64,000 bases of DNA, taken from the NCBI RefSeq assembly GCF_946479765.1, contig NZ_CAMLHO010000006.1, positions 1 to 64,000 on the forward strand, written 5' to 3'. Each line of letters starts with the position of its first letter. Position 1 is the first letter of the stretch. The translations under genes and the position numbers were made by a program. The DNA comes from an uncultured Aliivibrio sp. (GTDB taxonomy: Bacteria; Pseudomonadota; Gammaproteobacteria; Enterobacterales; Vibrionaceae). The notes beneath the pieces are model-generated. The model saw only the letters and a list, made by a program, of their open reading frames with translations, ran no database searches and was not told the DNA's origin. Shown in pieces: positions 27,861 to 36,925 of the stretch.

Positions 27861-28922
27861 TTAAACAATCGGACGTTGACCCTTGCTGATTAAACGCATA
27901 AATACATTCTCAGCAGATTGCCCTGCAATTCCTGCGATTTTAGCGCCTAACTTCTTCTTTTGTACGTAATGAATCGCTAGTACTTCACGATCTTTACATG
28001 CTTGTGTTACATAATCATCTGACGTTTGAATGGCATCAATCAAGCCTAATTCTAGCGCTTGCTTTCCAAACCAATGTTCACCTGTCGCTACTTTTTCAAG
28101 ATCTAATTCTGCACGGTGCTCATGAATGAAATCTTTAAATAACACATGAGTTTCTTCTAATTCTAATTGGAATTTTTCACGTGCTTTATCACTATTTTCA
28201 CCAAACATAGTAAGCGTACGCTTGTACTCACCAGCAGTCAGTTGTTCGAATTCAATATCGTTTCTCTTCAACAACTTACTGAAATTTGGCAATTGAGCGA
28301 CAACACCAATAGACCCAACAATCGCAAACGGTGCTGCAATGATTTTCTCACCGATACACGCCATCATATAGCCACCTGAAGCCGCAACTTTATCTACTGA
28401 AATAGTCAGCGTAATATTGGCATCTCGTAAGCGATCCAGTTGTGACGAGGCTAGGCCATAACCATGAACCATGCCACCACCACTTTCAAGACGCAAAAGC
28501 ACCTCATCGCCTTCAACAGCAATCGCTAAAATCGCGGACACTTCTTCACGAAGACTCGCAACTTCTTTAGCATCAATACTGCCTTTAAAATCTAAAACAA
28601 ATAAGCGAGCATCACGTTTCAGCTCTAATTCACCTGATTTTGCCGCTTGTTTAACTTCTTTCTGTTTTGCTTTATCGGCTTCTTTCTGTGTTTTTTTCTC
28701 AGCTTTTGCGCGTGCTTTTAATTCAGCCTCGTCAAATAAATGGTGCTCTAACTCTGCAACCGTATCCTTATATTGCTCAGTTAAGTTAGTGACTTCCAAC
28801 TCACCTTTTGCTGCCGCAGATTTACCACCTACCGCTTTCACCGCTACTAAAATGACGATAATAGACACAACCACTGTGGCTACTTTCGCTAAAAAGAGAC
28901 CGTAATCAAACAAAAATTCCAA
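27861..28922 (-). CDS. sohB: Inner-membrane S49 peptidase SohB
   Basis: A 353-aa S49 (signal peptide peptidase A-type) serine protease. An N-terminal membrane helix (about 8-30) is followed by a charged Lys/Glu-rich coiled region (about 55-100) and the protease core. Catalytic Ser is in KVAASGGYMMACIGEKI and the general-base Lys is in the later segment GEYKRTL. Length and domain order match E. coli SohB (349 aa). It lies between yciN and yciK as in related genomes and appears to be transcribed alone. Confidence 0.95.
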   Translation of the reverse strand: MEFLFDYGLFLAKVATVVVSIIVILVAVKAVGGKSAAAKGELEVTNLTEQYKDTVAELEHHLFDEAELKARAKAEKKTQKEADKAKQKEVKQAAKSGELELKRDARLFVLDFKGSIDAKEVASLREEVSAILAIAVEGDEVLLRLESGGGMVHGYGLASSQLDRLRDANITLTISVDKVAASGGYMMACIGEKIIAAPFAIVGSIGVVAQLPNFSKLLKRNDIEFEQLTAGEYKRTLTMFGENSDKAREKFQLELEETHVLFKDFIHEHRAELDLEKVATGEHWFGKQALELGLIDAIQTSDDYVTQACKDREVLAIHYVQKKKLGAKIAGIAGQSAENVFMRLISKGQRPIV

Positions 28923-29084
28923 TGTAATACCCTCTTAAGTATGTTTCGTGTATTGTACCTAACTTAACCCTAAGTTAATTCACCTTATGATAGAAACTCG
29001 CACTAAATGCGTGTTTTTACATCAATACACTGCAAAAACAAGCAGTCTTATTTATGGTGAGCGTTGAAATACAAGGATTACAGA

Positions 29085-29825
29085 GTGGACTATCAGGTTT
29101 CAGCTGACGCATTAAAAAACAAAACAATTCTCATTACAGGTGCTGGAGATGGCATTGGTAAGCAAGCGGCATTACATTATGCACAACATGGCGCGACAGT
29201 GATTCTGCTTGGTCGTACCGTGGCTAAATTAGAAGCCGTATATGATGAAATCGAGGCGGCAGGTTACCCTACACCAGCAATTGTCCCTCTTGATTTAAAA
29301 GGTGCAACCAAACAACACTACGTCGATATGGCTGAAACAATTAGCAGTCAATTTGGTCAACTAGACGGTCTGCTACATAATGCAGGATTGCTTGGCATGT
29401 TAAGTCCATTTGAGCAATTTGAAGAAGCTATGTTTGACGAAGTTATGCAAATTAACGTCAAAGCACAATTCTTAATGACTCAAGCTTTACTGCCTGTTCT
29501 ACAGCAATCAGATGATGCACGTATTATTTTCACTACATCGACGGTCGGACATCAAGGCCGTGCTTTTTGGGGAGCTTACGCTATCTCAAAATTTGCCACT
29601 GAAGGGATGATGCAAACGCTCGCACATGAAATGGAAGGGACTAACGTAAAAGTAAATGCCATTAATCCTGGCGGTACTCACACTCGTATGCGAGCACAAG
29701 CTTTTCCAGCGGAAGACATTAGTCTACTTAAAACACCAAAGGATATCATGCCTCTATATGTTTACTTAATGGCTACAGAAAGCATTAACGTTAACGGCCA
29801 ATGTATTGACGCACAACCAAAGTAA
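29085..29825 (+). CDS. yciK: YciK-type short-chain dehydrogenase
   Basis: A 246-aa SDR oxidoreductase. The nucleotide-binding motif is TGAGDGIGKQAA, NAG is in LLHNAGLLG, and the catalytic Ser...YAISK set is in TTSTVGHQGRAFWGAYAISK. SINPGG-like INPGGTHTRMRA follows, as in E. coli YciK. The GTG at 29085 is chosen as the start because AAGGA lies 7 nt upstream; the TTG at 29064 has no such site. Substrate unknown. The order sohB-yciK-rluB is conserved. Confidence 0.9.
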   Translation: MDYQVSADALKNKTILITGAGDGIGKQAALHYAQHGATVILLGRTVAKLEAVYDEIEAAGYPTPAIVPLDLKGATKQHYVDMAETISSQFGQLDGLLHNAGLLGMLSPFEQFEEAMFDEVMQINVKAQFLMTQALLPVLQQSDDARIIFTTSTVGHQGRAFWGAYAISKFATEGMMQTLAHEMEGTNVKVNAINPGGTHTRMRAQAFPAEDISLLKTPKDIMPLYVYLMATESINVNGQCIDAQPK

Positions 29826-29865
29826 GTGATTTTTAGAACTCTCTATAATATACAAAAAATAGATA

Positions 29866-29905
29866 AAAAAAGGGTTGAAACCGTATGGCTTCAACCCTTT
29901 TTTAT
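29866..29905. terminator. Bidirectional terminator
   Basis: AAAAGGGTTGAA pairs with TTCAACCCTTTT around a GC-containing loop, between yciK and convergent rluB. Confidence 0.9.
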
Positions 29906-29940
29906 TTGTCTGTTTTCTGATTTTTAATCAGCGATTCAAC

Positions 29941-31017
29941 TTAACGTTGTCTTGGTGCTGATTTTGGTGCTTTACCATTTGGAGAGAACTTAGTTCTAAT
30001 TGGTTTTACACCATTTGCAGAAGGTTTTTTACCTTTACCGCTTGGCTTACCAGTTGGCTTAGTAGCATCACCCGTTGTATTACGTTTTGCTGATGGTAAT
30101 GAGCTACCGACAGGTTTCTTGTTATTACGACCACGACGACCAGCAGCAGCAGGTACTGCACCACGATCATCCGTTGTACGCTCATCATGACGTTTTACTG
30201 CACGACGGATCTTTTGAGATTTAGACTTAGCACGCTTACGTGATTCTTTATCTACATCTAATAAACTTTCTTTTTCGTGTGGCAATTCAACCATTTCACG
30301 TAAGTAGTTTACTTCTTTAAGCTCAAGCTCCATCCAACCGCCGCGTGGTAATGCTTTCTCTAGGAAAATATCACCGTAACGAACACGTTTTAGACGACTT
30401 ACTGTTACGCCTTGAGAATCCCATAAACGACGAACTTCGCGGTTACGACCTTCATTGATTACAACATAGAAAGTATGATTCATACCTTCGCCGCCTGCAT
30501 ACATCACGTCTTCAAAACGAGCTTCACCATCTTCCAGTTTTACACCTGAAACAAGGTTTTTAACCATTTTGTCATTAATGTCACCGAATATACGACACAT
30601 ATATTCACGTTCAACTTTACGGCTTGGGTGCATTAGACGGTTTGCTAGTTCACCATCAGTAGTGAACAACAATAAACCAGCAGTGTTGGCATCTAGACGA
30701 CCAACAGAAACCCAACGAGAGTCTTTGATTTTTGGTAAACGGTCAAAAACAGTACGACGACCTTCAGGATCGTGACGAGTACACAATTCGCCTTCTGGTT
30801 TATGGTAAGCAAGAACACGACAGATAACTTCAGTTGACTCTTTTACCGATATAACATGACCATCAATACGAATTCTTGCATCAATATTTTCTAGGCGGTC
30901 ACCTAACTTTGCAATCTGACCATCAACACTAACACGATTAGACTGAATCATCGTTTCTAATTCACGACGAGAACCAAGACCTGCTCGTGCTAATACTTTC
31001 TGTAATTTTTCGCTCAT
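29941..31017 (-). CDS. rluB: 23S rRNA pseudouridine(2605) synthase RluB
   Basis: Makes pseudouridine in helix 93 of 23S rRNA. The N-terminal S4 domain ([19 protein letters not shown]) precedes the catalytic domain with the Asp motif [19 protein letters not shown] and [16 protein letters not shown]. After about residue 250 the 358-aa protein has a long Lys/Arg/Gly/Ser-rich low-complexity tail, typical of RluB and likely RNA-binding. Its start faces ainS across about 240 bp. Confidence 0.95.
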   Translation of the reverse strand: MSEKLQKVLARAGLGSRRELETMIQSNRVSVDGQIAKLGDRLENIDARIRIDGHVISVKESTEVICRVLAYHKPEGELCTRHDPEGRRTVFDRLPKIKDSRWVSVGRLDANTAGLLLFTTDGELANRLMHPSRKVEREYMCRIFGDINDKMVKNLVSGVKLEDGEARFEDVMYAGGEGMNHTFYVVINEGRNREVRRLWDSQGVTVSRLKRVRYGDIFLEKALPRGGWMELELKEVNYLREMVELPHEKESLLDVDKESRKRAKSKSQKIRRAVKRHDERTTDDRGAVPAAAGRRGRNNKKPVGSSLPSAKRNTTGDATKPTGKPSGKGKKPSANGVKPIRTKFSPNGKAPKSAPRQR

Positions 31018-31254
31018 TTTTTACCTTATTATGTCGCCTTCACAGGCGTCAATTAACTTTTATGAATCAAGAATCTACCTAAACTAGATAGTATTTCTCA
31101 ACCACTTTAAAATTCTATGGAGGGTGATTATACAATAAGGTTGTGACGAATGGTAAAAAATTAAGCAAAAATTTATATTACATGAAATTTTACCGTATGA
31201 TGGAGATGCTGATTTATAATCAGTACATCTTAATCATCACAAAGGAAAATAGAG
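31018..31254. promoter_or_regulatory. Divergent rluB-ainS promoter region
   Basis: An AT-rich region of 237 bp with no gene. It should carry the rluB and ainS promoters. A TGTGA half-site occurs at about 31142-31146 (GTTGTGACGAATGG), which could be half of a CRP site, but the second half is poor. No convincing lux box was found by eye. Confidence 0.4.
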
Positions 31255-31323
31255 ATGAAAAAATTACATCAATTACTGAACTCAGTATCAAATAATTCAT
31301 TTAATGAAATGGCACAAAAAAAA
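31255..31323 (+). other. ainS: Displaced 5' end of ainS before an 8-A tract
   Basis: An ATG at 31255 with an excellent ribosome-binding site (AAAGGA, 8 nt upstream) opens a frame MKKLHQLLNSVSNNSF... that hits TGA after 26 codons. Within that frame, an A8 run (31316-31323) precedes the point where the long ainS frame takes over; with seven A the two frames join as ...MAQKNQQDEF. This segment is probably the true start of ainS, put out of frame by one extra A. Confidence 0.6.
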
Positions 31324-32488
31324 CCAGCAAGATGAATTTATACAGCTACTCGAAATACACTGTAAAAAAACGGAAAATCCCAATTTACTCAAACAAATTG
31401 TTGATAGTCGAAAGACTACTATTTCGCGTAAATTAATCGAATCGAATCAAGGAAACCTTGCACACATTTTTTCAACTGATATCGCTTTTAATATTATAGG
31501 TAAGATCCCCTGCTCAACCCTTCCGCAACACTACTTTGTCATCGAACAACTTGCACAAAAACTGTTTGGTTGTTTATTAACATGCTGGACTGAATTTGAA
31601 ATCTTTCGAACCATACAAAATTCAGCACTAAGCAATAAACATACAAACCAATTCCAAACAACGGCATCATCTGTTATTCATGAAGACTACCACTATGAAT
31701 TAGTTAGAGATATCTCCCAAGATCAGCGATATTTTTATACCGAATTTACAGATCAACCATTGTTACTTTCAGATGCTATTGTACTAATAAACATTGCTAC
31801 TTTTATAAAACAGCACAAATGGTACGAGATGCTTAATCTTCTCGATGTTTCGTCAAAAGGAGAGCATTTTATCTTGTATCAAATGGACGAACAGATCAAA
31901 AAGCCAATGATCATTTCCTCCGCACTGATTGAACACTATCAAGACAAAGAAAATTGGTTGTTTTTTGATTCTTTTTTCTTAACAGAGCAATGGAATAAAT
32001 ACGATATCACCCCTTCACTGCAGCATTTTTCTCCACAACTAAAATCACGACTTACTTTATCTAAAAATAAAAACACAATGATGTGCAGCTCAGTTCTAGA
32101 AAACGCCATTTATTCTTCTATAGTAGATAAAAAAAGAGTGTGTGGCGTGATTAGATTTACGATAAATGGACCAAAACGAAAATTAAATCATTTTCTGTAT
32201 TTAGCTCAGAAAGGCTTAGCCAATGCGCTTTATAACTCAGGTAGGGATATGATCTTCTCTATTATAGAGCAGCCAGCAATGATACTTTTCTATCAAGCAA
32301 TGAATAGTATAGAAACAGAACATATGCCTTTTATTTTTACTAGCTCTCAAGATATCAATAGCTCAGGTTTAATTACTTACAAAGGGATCTGTCTAACAAA
32401 GAACGCAAGTTATGTTTTCAACCAATATGATTTTAAAGAATATAATGTTAAAATCATCCAACGAAGAAAAGAACTAAAACAACAATGA
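31304..32488 (+). CDS. ainS: Acyl-homoserine-lactone synthase AinS (LuxM family), 5' frame disrupted
   Basis: Expected to make N-octanoyl-homoserine lactone from SAM and an acyl donor. The 394-aa open frame fits the LuxM/AinS family in length, and its identity is strongly supported by the LuxN/AinR-type receptor 11 nt downstream, the paired arrangement known from V. fischeri. No signal peptide or membrane segment is visible. Residues 1-6 (MKWHKK) come from a frame without a ribosome-binding site; the natural start is likely 31255, joined by a one-base shift in an A8 tract. Whether functional enzyme is made depends on that tract. Confidence 0.85.
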   Translation: MKWHKKNQQDEFIQLLEIHCKKTENPNLLKQIVDSRKTTISRKLIESNQGNLAHIFSTDIAFNIIGKIPCSTLPQHYFVIEQLAQKLFGCLLTCWTEFEIFRTIQNSALSNKHTNQFQTTASSVIHEDYHYELVRDISQDQRYFYTEFTDQPLLLSDAIVLINIATFIKQHKWYEMLNLLDVSSKGEHFILYQMDEQIKKPMIISSALIEHYQDKENWLFFDSFFLTEQWNKYDITPSLQHFSPQLKSRLTLSKNKNTMMCSSVLENAIYSSIVDKKRVCGVIRFTINGPKRKLNHFLYLAQKGLANALYNSGRDMIFSIIEQPAMILFYQAMNSIETEHMPFIFTSSQDINSSGLITYKGICLTKNASYVFNQYDFKEYNVKIIQRRKELKQQ

Positions 32489-32499
32489 GTTTAATATAA

Positions 32500-34950
32500 A
32501 TGTTAAGTGGCCTCCCAAAAGATAATTTATTACTGTTTATTGCCGTCTTTATCTTATTATGGGTGGCCTACTTTATTCGATCATTGTTTAAAGATCGGAT
32601 GGAAGTTGACCCTAAAGTTTATCATCCATATATTGCATACTCTATTTTTATCGTTCTTTGGATTTTAACTAATTACTATTTTCAATCTAATCTATTAGTT
32701 AAATTTACTGAACGTACCGCGATACAAGTCGCACTACTTGCTAACTTAAGCTCATATTTTGCCTTTAGTTTTGCCTTCTTATTTTCCTGTCGACTAGTAT
32801 CAACAGAGAAAAACAAAAAATTAAAAACGTGGCAAGTGGTTCTTTTTTATGCTGAAACAACATTTGCTCTGGCCATCAATCTAATACCAAACTTAACCGT
32901 TACTGGTGTTACTATTGTAGATAAAGGCCTTTTTACTATTCATTTTGGCCCATTAGCTACTCTGTTTTTTCTTAATGCTTTTGTCTTTATTGGCTTGATT
33001 ATTTATAATTTTACAAAATTAAGAAAAAGTAAAATAAAACTGAATAAAGAAAAATCGACTTACTTATTGTTTGGTATTTTAATCTTTATGTCTTCCACTA
33101 TTATTTCTCAAATAATAATACCGATGGTATGGCACGACTTTTCATTTGCTTGGATACCACCTGCCCTTTCTGTCACCGAAGCCGTTTTAATTGGTTATAC
33201 GTTACTTTATCATCGCTTATACAGCTTCCGTTATATCTCTTTTTGGGTAGCCTCCTATACGATGACCTTAATCGTCTTCCTTAGCCCTTTTCTCTATTTT
33301 TATAATAACCATCAAGAAAGTGGTCTATTCTATAGTAGTATTTTATTGATAATTTTCACTGGTTTGTTTTGGAATAAAATACTTTCAAAAGCAAAAATGC
33401 TCTCTAGTTTATTAATCTACAAAGACAAAAAAACACCGGTAGATAAAATATATGAAATTGCTGATGAATTTAAATATTCAACTCAACATGCTATCGAGAA
33501 ATTGGCTTCTCTGCTTGGAACACCACAAGATGATCTGCTCTTAGTCGGTAAAAACACAAACTACAATATCTTCATACCACATTTGAACCGATCAAATTCT
33601 GCATTGGTGAAAGATGAGTTAGATTATCAAATTCACTATGCTCCAGAATCAAATCATTCTGAACTGCATCAAATCCAAAAAGAGATGGATTCCCATAAAA
33701 CAGCCTTAATACTTCCTGTGTTTGGAAAAAATAAGCTGATTTCTCACTTACTTATCTCTGCAAATAAGCGAGATGGTTCTACTTTTTCTAATGAAGAGAT
33801 TACCGCTGTACAGTGGGTATTAACCAAGGTTCAAGGGTATATTGAAAGTGAACGTAAAGTTCTTCAATCTCAAGCACTTGCAAACTCTATCGCCCATGAG
33901 ATGCGTAATCCTTTATCACAACTTCAGTACCACTTTGAACGTATTGGCGCGCATTCAAACGAAACAACGATCAATGATGAGTTACAAAAAGGCAAATTGG
34001 CGATCCAACGTGGCGCTCAACTCATTGATATCATTCTCAGTGAAAGCAAAGGTTCAGAAATAAACCAGCATTTATTTAAGTATTATTCCATTTCGGAATT
34101 AACTAATCAGTTTATAAATGAGTATGCTTTTGACTCAGAAAAGATTCGTAACCGTATTCACGTTAATCTAAGCGATGATTTCACCATACATGCTAACGAT
34201 ACTTTATTTGGTTTTATCCTCTTTAACTTATTACGTAATTCCATTCATTATTTTGATGACTCAGACTGTAAAATATCAATACAGTTAACTAGAGGGAATA
34301 CGACCAATTCTTTAATCTTTAGAGATACTGGGCCTGGAATTGATTCAAATATATTACCTAATATCTTTGATGATTTTTTTACTCATAATAAGAAAGGAGG
34401 CACTGGTTTAGGACTATCTTATTGTCTAAGAGTTATGCACTCCTTTGGTGGCAATATTGCCTGCTATTCAAAAAAAGGGGCATTTACTGAATTCGTTCTG
34501 AGTTTTCCTAAAGTGAGTAATGATAACCAGCCAATAACTCAGTCTCCACAAGTACAACAAAACATCACATTAGAAACGAATATTACAAATAACAACTCGG
34601 AAAAAACCATACTTATCGTCGACGATAAAAAAGTACAGAGAATGTTAATTCAAACCTTCATTGCAAGAGATAATCTCACTATTATTGAAGCAGGGGATGG
34701 ATTAGAAGCCATTGATGTAGTCCACAATACTCATATTGATCTTATTTTTATGGATTCTCGTATGCCTATTATGAATGGTGTTGATGCCGCAGAAAAAATT
34801 AAAAAAACACACCCATTAATCCCTATTATCGCTTTAACTGGTGAATCTGATCATAATGAACTAATGAAAATAACAACGATAATGGATGGGTACTTAACAA
34901 AGCCTATTATTAAATCACAGCTACTAAAAATCGTAGAACAATGGATATAA
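32500..34950 (+). CDS. ainR: AinR/LuxN-type hybrid sensor kinase (autoinducer receptor)
   Basis: An 816-aa inner-membrane quorum-sensing receptor for the AinS signal. The first ~300 residues hold about nine hydrophobic segments (for example LLLFIAVFILLWVAYFI). A linker region leads to the kinase: phosphorylated His in NSIAHEMRNPLSQL, N box LFNLLRNSIHYF, G boxes DTGPGID and GTGLGLSYCL. A C-terminal receiver has ILIVDDKK, phospho-Asp in IFMDSRMPIMNG, ALTGES and LTKP. By analogy with LuxN, it phosphorylates LuxU at low signal and acts as a phosphatase when ligand is bound. It is co-transcribed with ainS and ends at a terminator. Confidence 0.93.
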   Translation: MLSGLPKDNLLLFIAVFILLWVAYFIRSLFKDRMEVDPKVYHPYIAYSIFIVLWILTNYYFQSNLLVKFTERTAIQVALLANLSSYFAFSFAFLFSCRLVSTEKNKKLKTWQVVLFYAETTFALAINLIPNLTVTGVTIVDKGLFTIHFGPLATLFFLNAFVFIGLIIYNFTKLRKSKIKLNKEKSTYLLFGILIFMSSTIISQIIIPMVWHDFSFAWIPPALSVTEAVLIGYTLLYHRLYSFRYISFWVASYTMTLIVFLSPFLYFYNNHQESGLFYSSILLIIFTGLFWNKILSKAKMLSSLLIYKDKKTPVDKIYEIADEFKYSTQHAIEKLASLLGTPQDDLLLVGKNTNYNIFIPHLNRSNSALVKDELDYQIHYAPESNHSELHQIQKEMDSHKTALILPVFGKNKLISHLLISANKRDGSTFSNEEITAVQWVLTKVQGYIESERKVLQSQALANSIAHEMRNPLSQLQYHFERIGAHSNETTINDELQKGKLAIQRGAQLIDIILSESKGSEINQHLFKYYSISELTNQFINEYAFDSEKIRNRIHVNLSDDFTIHANDTLFGFILFNLLRNSIHYFDDSDCKISIQLTRGNTTNSLIFRDTGPGIDSNILPNIFDDFFTHNKKGGTGLGLSYCLRVMHSFGGNIACYSKKGAFTEFVLSFPKVSNDNQPITQSPQVQQNITLETNITNNNSEKTILIVDDKKVQRMLIQTFIARDNLTIIEAGDGLEAIDVVHNTHIDLIFMDSRMPIMNGVDAAEKIKKTHPLIPIIALTGESDHNELMKITTIMDGYLTKPIIKSQLLKIVEQWI

Positions 34951-34980
34951 AAATAGCCAGTCACTGCTGGCTATTTATTA
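34948..34980 (+). terminator. Intrinsic terminator of ainSR
   Basis: AAATAGCCAG (34951-34960) pairs with CTGGCTATTT (34967-34976) around a 6-nt loop. Confidence 0.82.
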
Positions 34981-35001
34981 GTAAGTGTTGACTATACTCT
35001 C

Positions 35002-35622
35002 TTACTGAAATGGGCTTGGATCACCCGCACCAATACGTACAACATTAATTTCATCATCACTAAAATCAACAACCGTTGTTGGTTGCTCGCCTAAATAACC
35101 ACCATTCATAATTAAATCGACAGTATGCTCAAGTTGATCACGAATTGCTTCAGGATCAGACTCTGCCATTTCATTACCAGGTAAAATCAAGGTCGTAGAC
35201 ATTAATGGCTCACCCAACTCTTCTAACAGAGCTAAGGCAATTTTATTGTCAGGTACACGCATACCAATCGTCTTACGCTTTGGATTCATCAAACGACGCG
35301 GCACTTCTTTTGTGCCTTTAAAGATAAAGGTGTATGCGCCCGGCGTATTATTTTTCAATAAACGGAAAACACTATTATCAACACGAGCGTAAATCGATAA
35401 CTCAGAAAGATCACGACACAACAGGGTAAAATTGTGCTTATCATCTAAACGACGGATCTGACAAATTCGCTCTAATGCTTGTTTATTTTCTAATTGGCAA
35501 CCTAGCGCATACCCTGAATCGGTTGGGTAAATAACCACACCACCATTACGAATGATCGCAACCGCTTGAGTTATTAAACGCGCTTGCGGGTTTTCTGGAT
35601 GTACATAAAAAAACTGGCTCAT
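35002..35622 (-). CDS. yciO: YciO/Sua5/YrdC family protein
   Basis: A 206-aa YrdC-like domain protein that binds double-stranded RNA or nucleotides; YciO is a paralogue of the threonylcarbamoyl-AMP synthase TsaC with uncertain cellular role. AVAIIRNGGVVIYPTDSGYALGC, FTLLCRDLSELS, GTKEVPRRL and TIGMRVPDN are family motifs. It is 54 nt downstream of rnm on the same strand, as in E. coli, and probably shares its transcript. Confidence 0.92.
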   Translation of the reverse strand: MSQFFYVHPENPQARLITQAVAIIRNGGVVIYPTDSGYALGCQLENKQALERICQIRRLDDKHNFTLLCRDLSELSIYARVDNSVFRLLKNNTPGAYTFIFKGTKEVPRRLMNPKRKTIGMRVPDNKIALALLEELGEPLMSTTLILPGNEMAESDPEAIRDQLEHTVDLIMNGGYLGEQPTTVVDFSDDEINVVRIGAGDPSPFQ

Positions 35623-35676
35623 TATTCCTCCTGCCTAGCAGGTCATTATTATATTAATTATTATCTAGAGCAGAGT

Positions 35677-36522
35677 TTACTCAAATGTGGGTAAATCCCA
35701 TTCTTGCCATACTGGTACTACCCCTTCAGGTAGCCATAAATTTCTTCCAAGCTCTGTCCAAGGTGACGGATAATGAAAATCTGACCCTTGTGATGCTTGT
35801 AATTCATAATCAATGGCATAGTTTGCAAGCACTCGACGTTCTTGCACACCTTGTTGTGGTAATGCGACTTCCATTGCATCCCCCTTTGCCTCAACAAAAG
35901 CGACCAATAGTCGTTTAATCCATTTTGCCGTTAAATTATATCGGCCAGGATGAGCTAATACCGCTGTTCCACCAGCATTATGAATGACCTCCACCGCTTC
36001 TTCGATTGAGCACCAATCTGGTGGAGCATATCCTATGTTATTGCGTGTTAAGAACTTTTTAAAGACCGCCTGCATCGTTTTTGCGTGACCTTGGTCAACT
36101 AACCACTTACCAAAATGCGCTCGCGTCAACGAGCCGCCATTAGCCAGAGCCACCGCGCCTTCATACGCTCCCGCATAACCGGCTTTTTCAAGACGTTCAG
36201 CCATTTTTCTCGCACGAGAATCTCGACGCTGCGCTTGTTGTTCTATCAGTGCAATTAATTCAGGGTGATTCACATCAACATTAAGGCCAACAACATGAAT
36301 GTCTTTGTTGCTCCATAAAGTCGAAAGTTCAATACCATCAATTAAATGTACTGGCAGAGCTTTTGCTTTAATCGTTTGATGAGCTTCAACCAAGCCCGCC
36401 ACGGTATCGTGATCAGTAATAGCAAGCACCTTCACATTAAAAGTAACCGCTCTTTCTACTAATTCAGTAGGTGACATACGCCCATCTGACGCAGTTGTGT
36501 GACTATGTAGGTCTATTTTCAT
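35677..36522 (-). CDS. rnm: PHP-domain 5'-3' exonuclease RNase AM
   Basis: A 281-aa PHP phosphoesterase (formerly TrpH/YciV), known in E. coli to hydrolyse 3',5'-bisphosphonucleotides and to trim 5S/other rRNA 5' ends. The metal-binding motifs are [15 protein letters not shown] at the start, [24 protein letters not shown] and SQGSDFHYP near the end. It is divergent from the trp operon, and its 5' end lies next to the trp promoter, as in E. coli. Confidence 0.93.
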   Translation of the reverse strand: MKIDLHSHTTASDGRMSPTELVERAVTFNVKVLAITDHDTVAGLVEAHQTIKAKALPVHLIDGIELSTLWSNKDIHVVGLNVDVNHPELIALIEQQAQRRDSRARKMAERLEKAGYAGAYEGAVALANGGSLTRAHFGKWLVDQGHAKTMQAVFKKFLTRNNIGYAPPDWCSIEEAVEVIHNAGGTAVLAHPGRYNLTAKWIKRLLVAFVEAKGDAMEVALPQQGVQERRVLANYAIDYELQASQGSDFHYPSPWTELGRNLWLPEGVVPVWQEWDLPTFE

Positions 36523-36530
36523 AATTATTC

Positions 36531-36564
36531 TTGACTTTCACCTTGCGTACTAGTTTACTGATAC
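36531..36564 (+). promoter_or_regulatory. trp promoter with TrpR-type operator
   Basis: TTGACT (36531-36536) and TTTACT (36554-36559) with 17-bp spacing form a sigma70 promoter. The near-palindrome GTACTAGTTTACTGATAC (36547-36564) over the -10 resembles the TrpR operator core ACTAGTTAACTAG, the same layout as E. coli trpPO. Confidence 0.75.
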
Positions 36565-36617
36565 ACAGTTAAACATTTTTTCACCAATTCATTATTGGTT
36601 TACATAGTAGGTACTTT

Positions 36618-36695
36618 ATGTCACAGCTTAGCAAACAACAAGTATTCTTAAAAAGAAGCGTGATGACTCAACGTTGGTGGCACTACTTCGGGTAG
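36618..36695 (+). CDS. trpL: trp operon leader peptide
   Basis: A 25-codon leader starting MSQLSKQQVF with two adjacent Trp codons (TGGTGG, 36675-36680) followed by HYFG and TAG. It precedes mutually exclusive RNA hairpins, so ribosome stalling at the Trp codons can control termination ahead of trpE. Confidence 0.92.
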   Translation: MSQLSKQQVFLKRSVMTQRWWHYFG

Positions 36696-36756
36696 TGTTT
36701 TTGTGCTTAATATTTTTCAACATAAAAACCTTACCCGCCATCCAGCGGGTTTTTTA
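36681..36756 (+). promoter_or_regulatory. trp attenuator
   Basis: Pause hairpin CACTAC/GTAGTG (36681-36686/36692-36697); antiterminator CGGGTA (36689-36694) with TACCCG (36732-36737), extended by T5/A5; terminator ACCCGC (36733-36738) with GCGGGT (36745-36750) then T6. The three structures share strands as expected for attenuation. Confidence 0.88.
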
Positions 36757-36925
36757 TACCTTAAGCTTAAACGATAGATAACACCAATAATAGATGAAAA
36801 TCTAAACAGCCAGTCATTCAGCCCTCACAAGTTTTAAGAAAAGAGTGGCAACAAAAGTGAAATATGCGACTATGAAATCCAATAAAAATGTAACATCAAT
36901 TCAACGTATTAGCATGGAGGCTGGA

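Noticed and set aside
28471-28905. 144-codon + strand frame antisense to sohB
   Set aside because: Ser/Ala/Phe-rich composition arises from the complementary strand of the charged SohB region; no start signal.
31018-31254. lux box or full CRP site upstream of ainS
   Set aside because: Only a TGTGA half-site is visible and no 20-bp lux-type palindrome could be found by eye.
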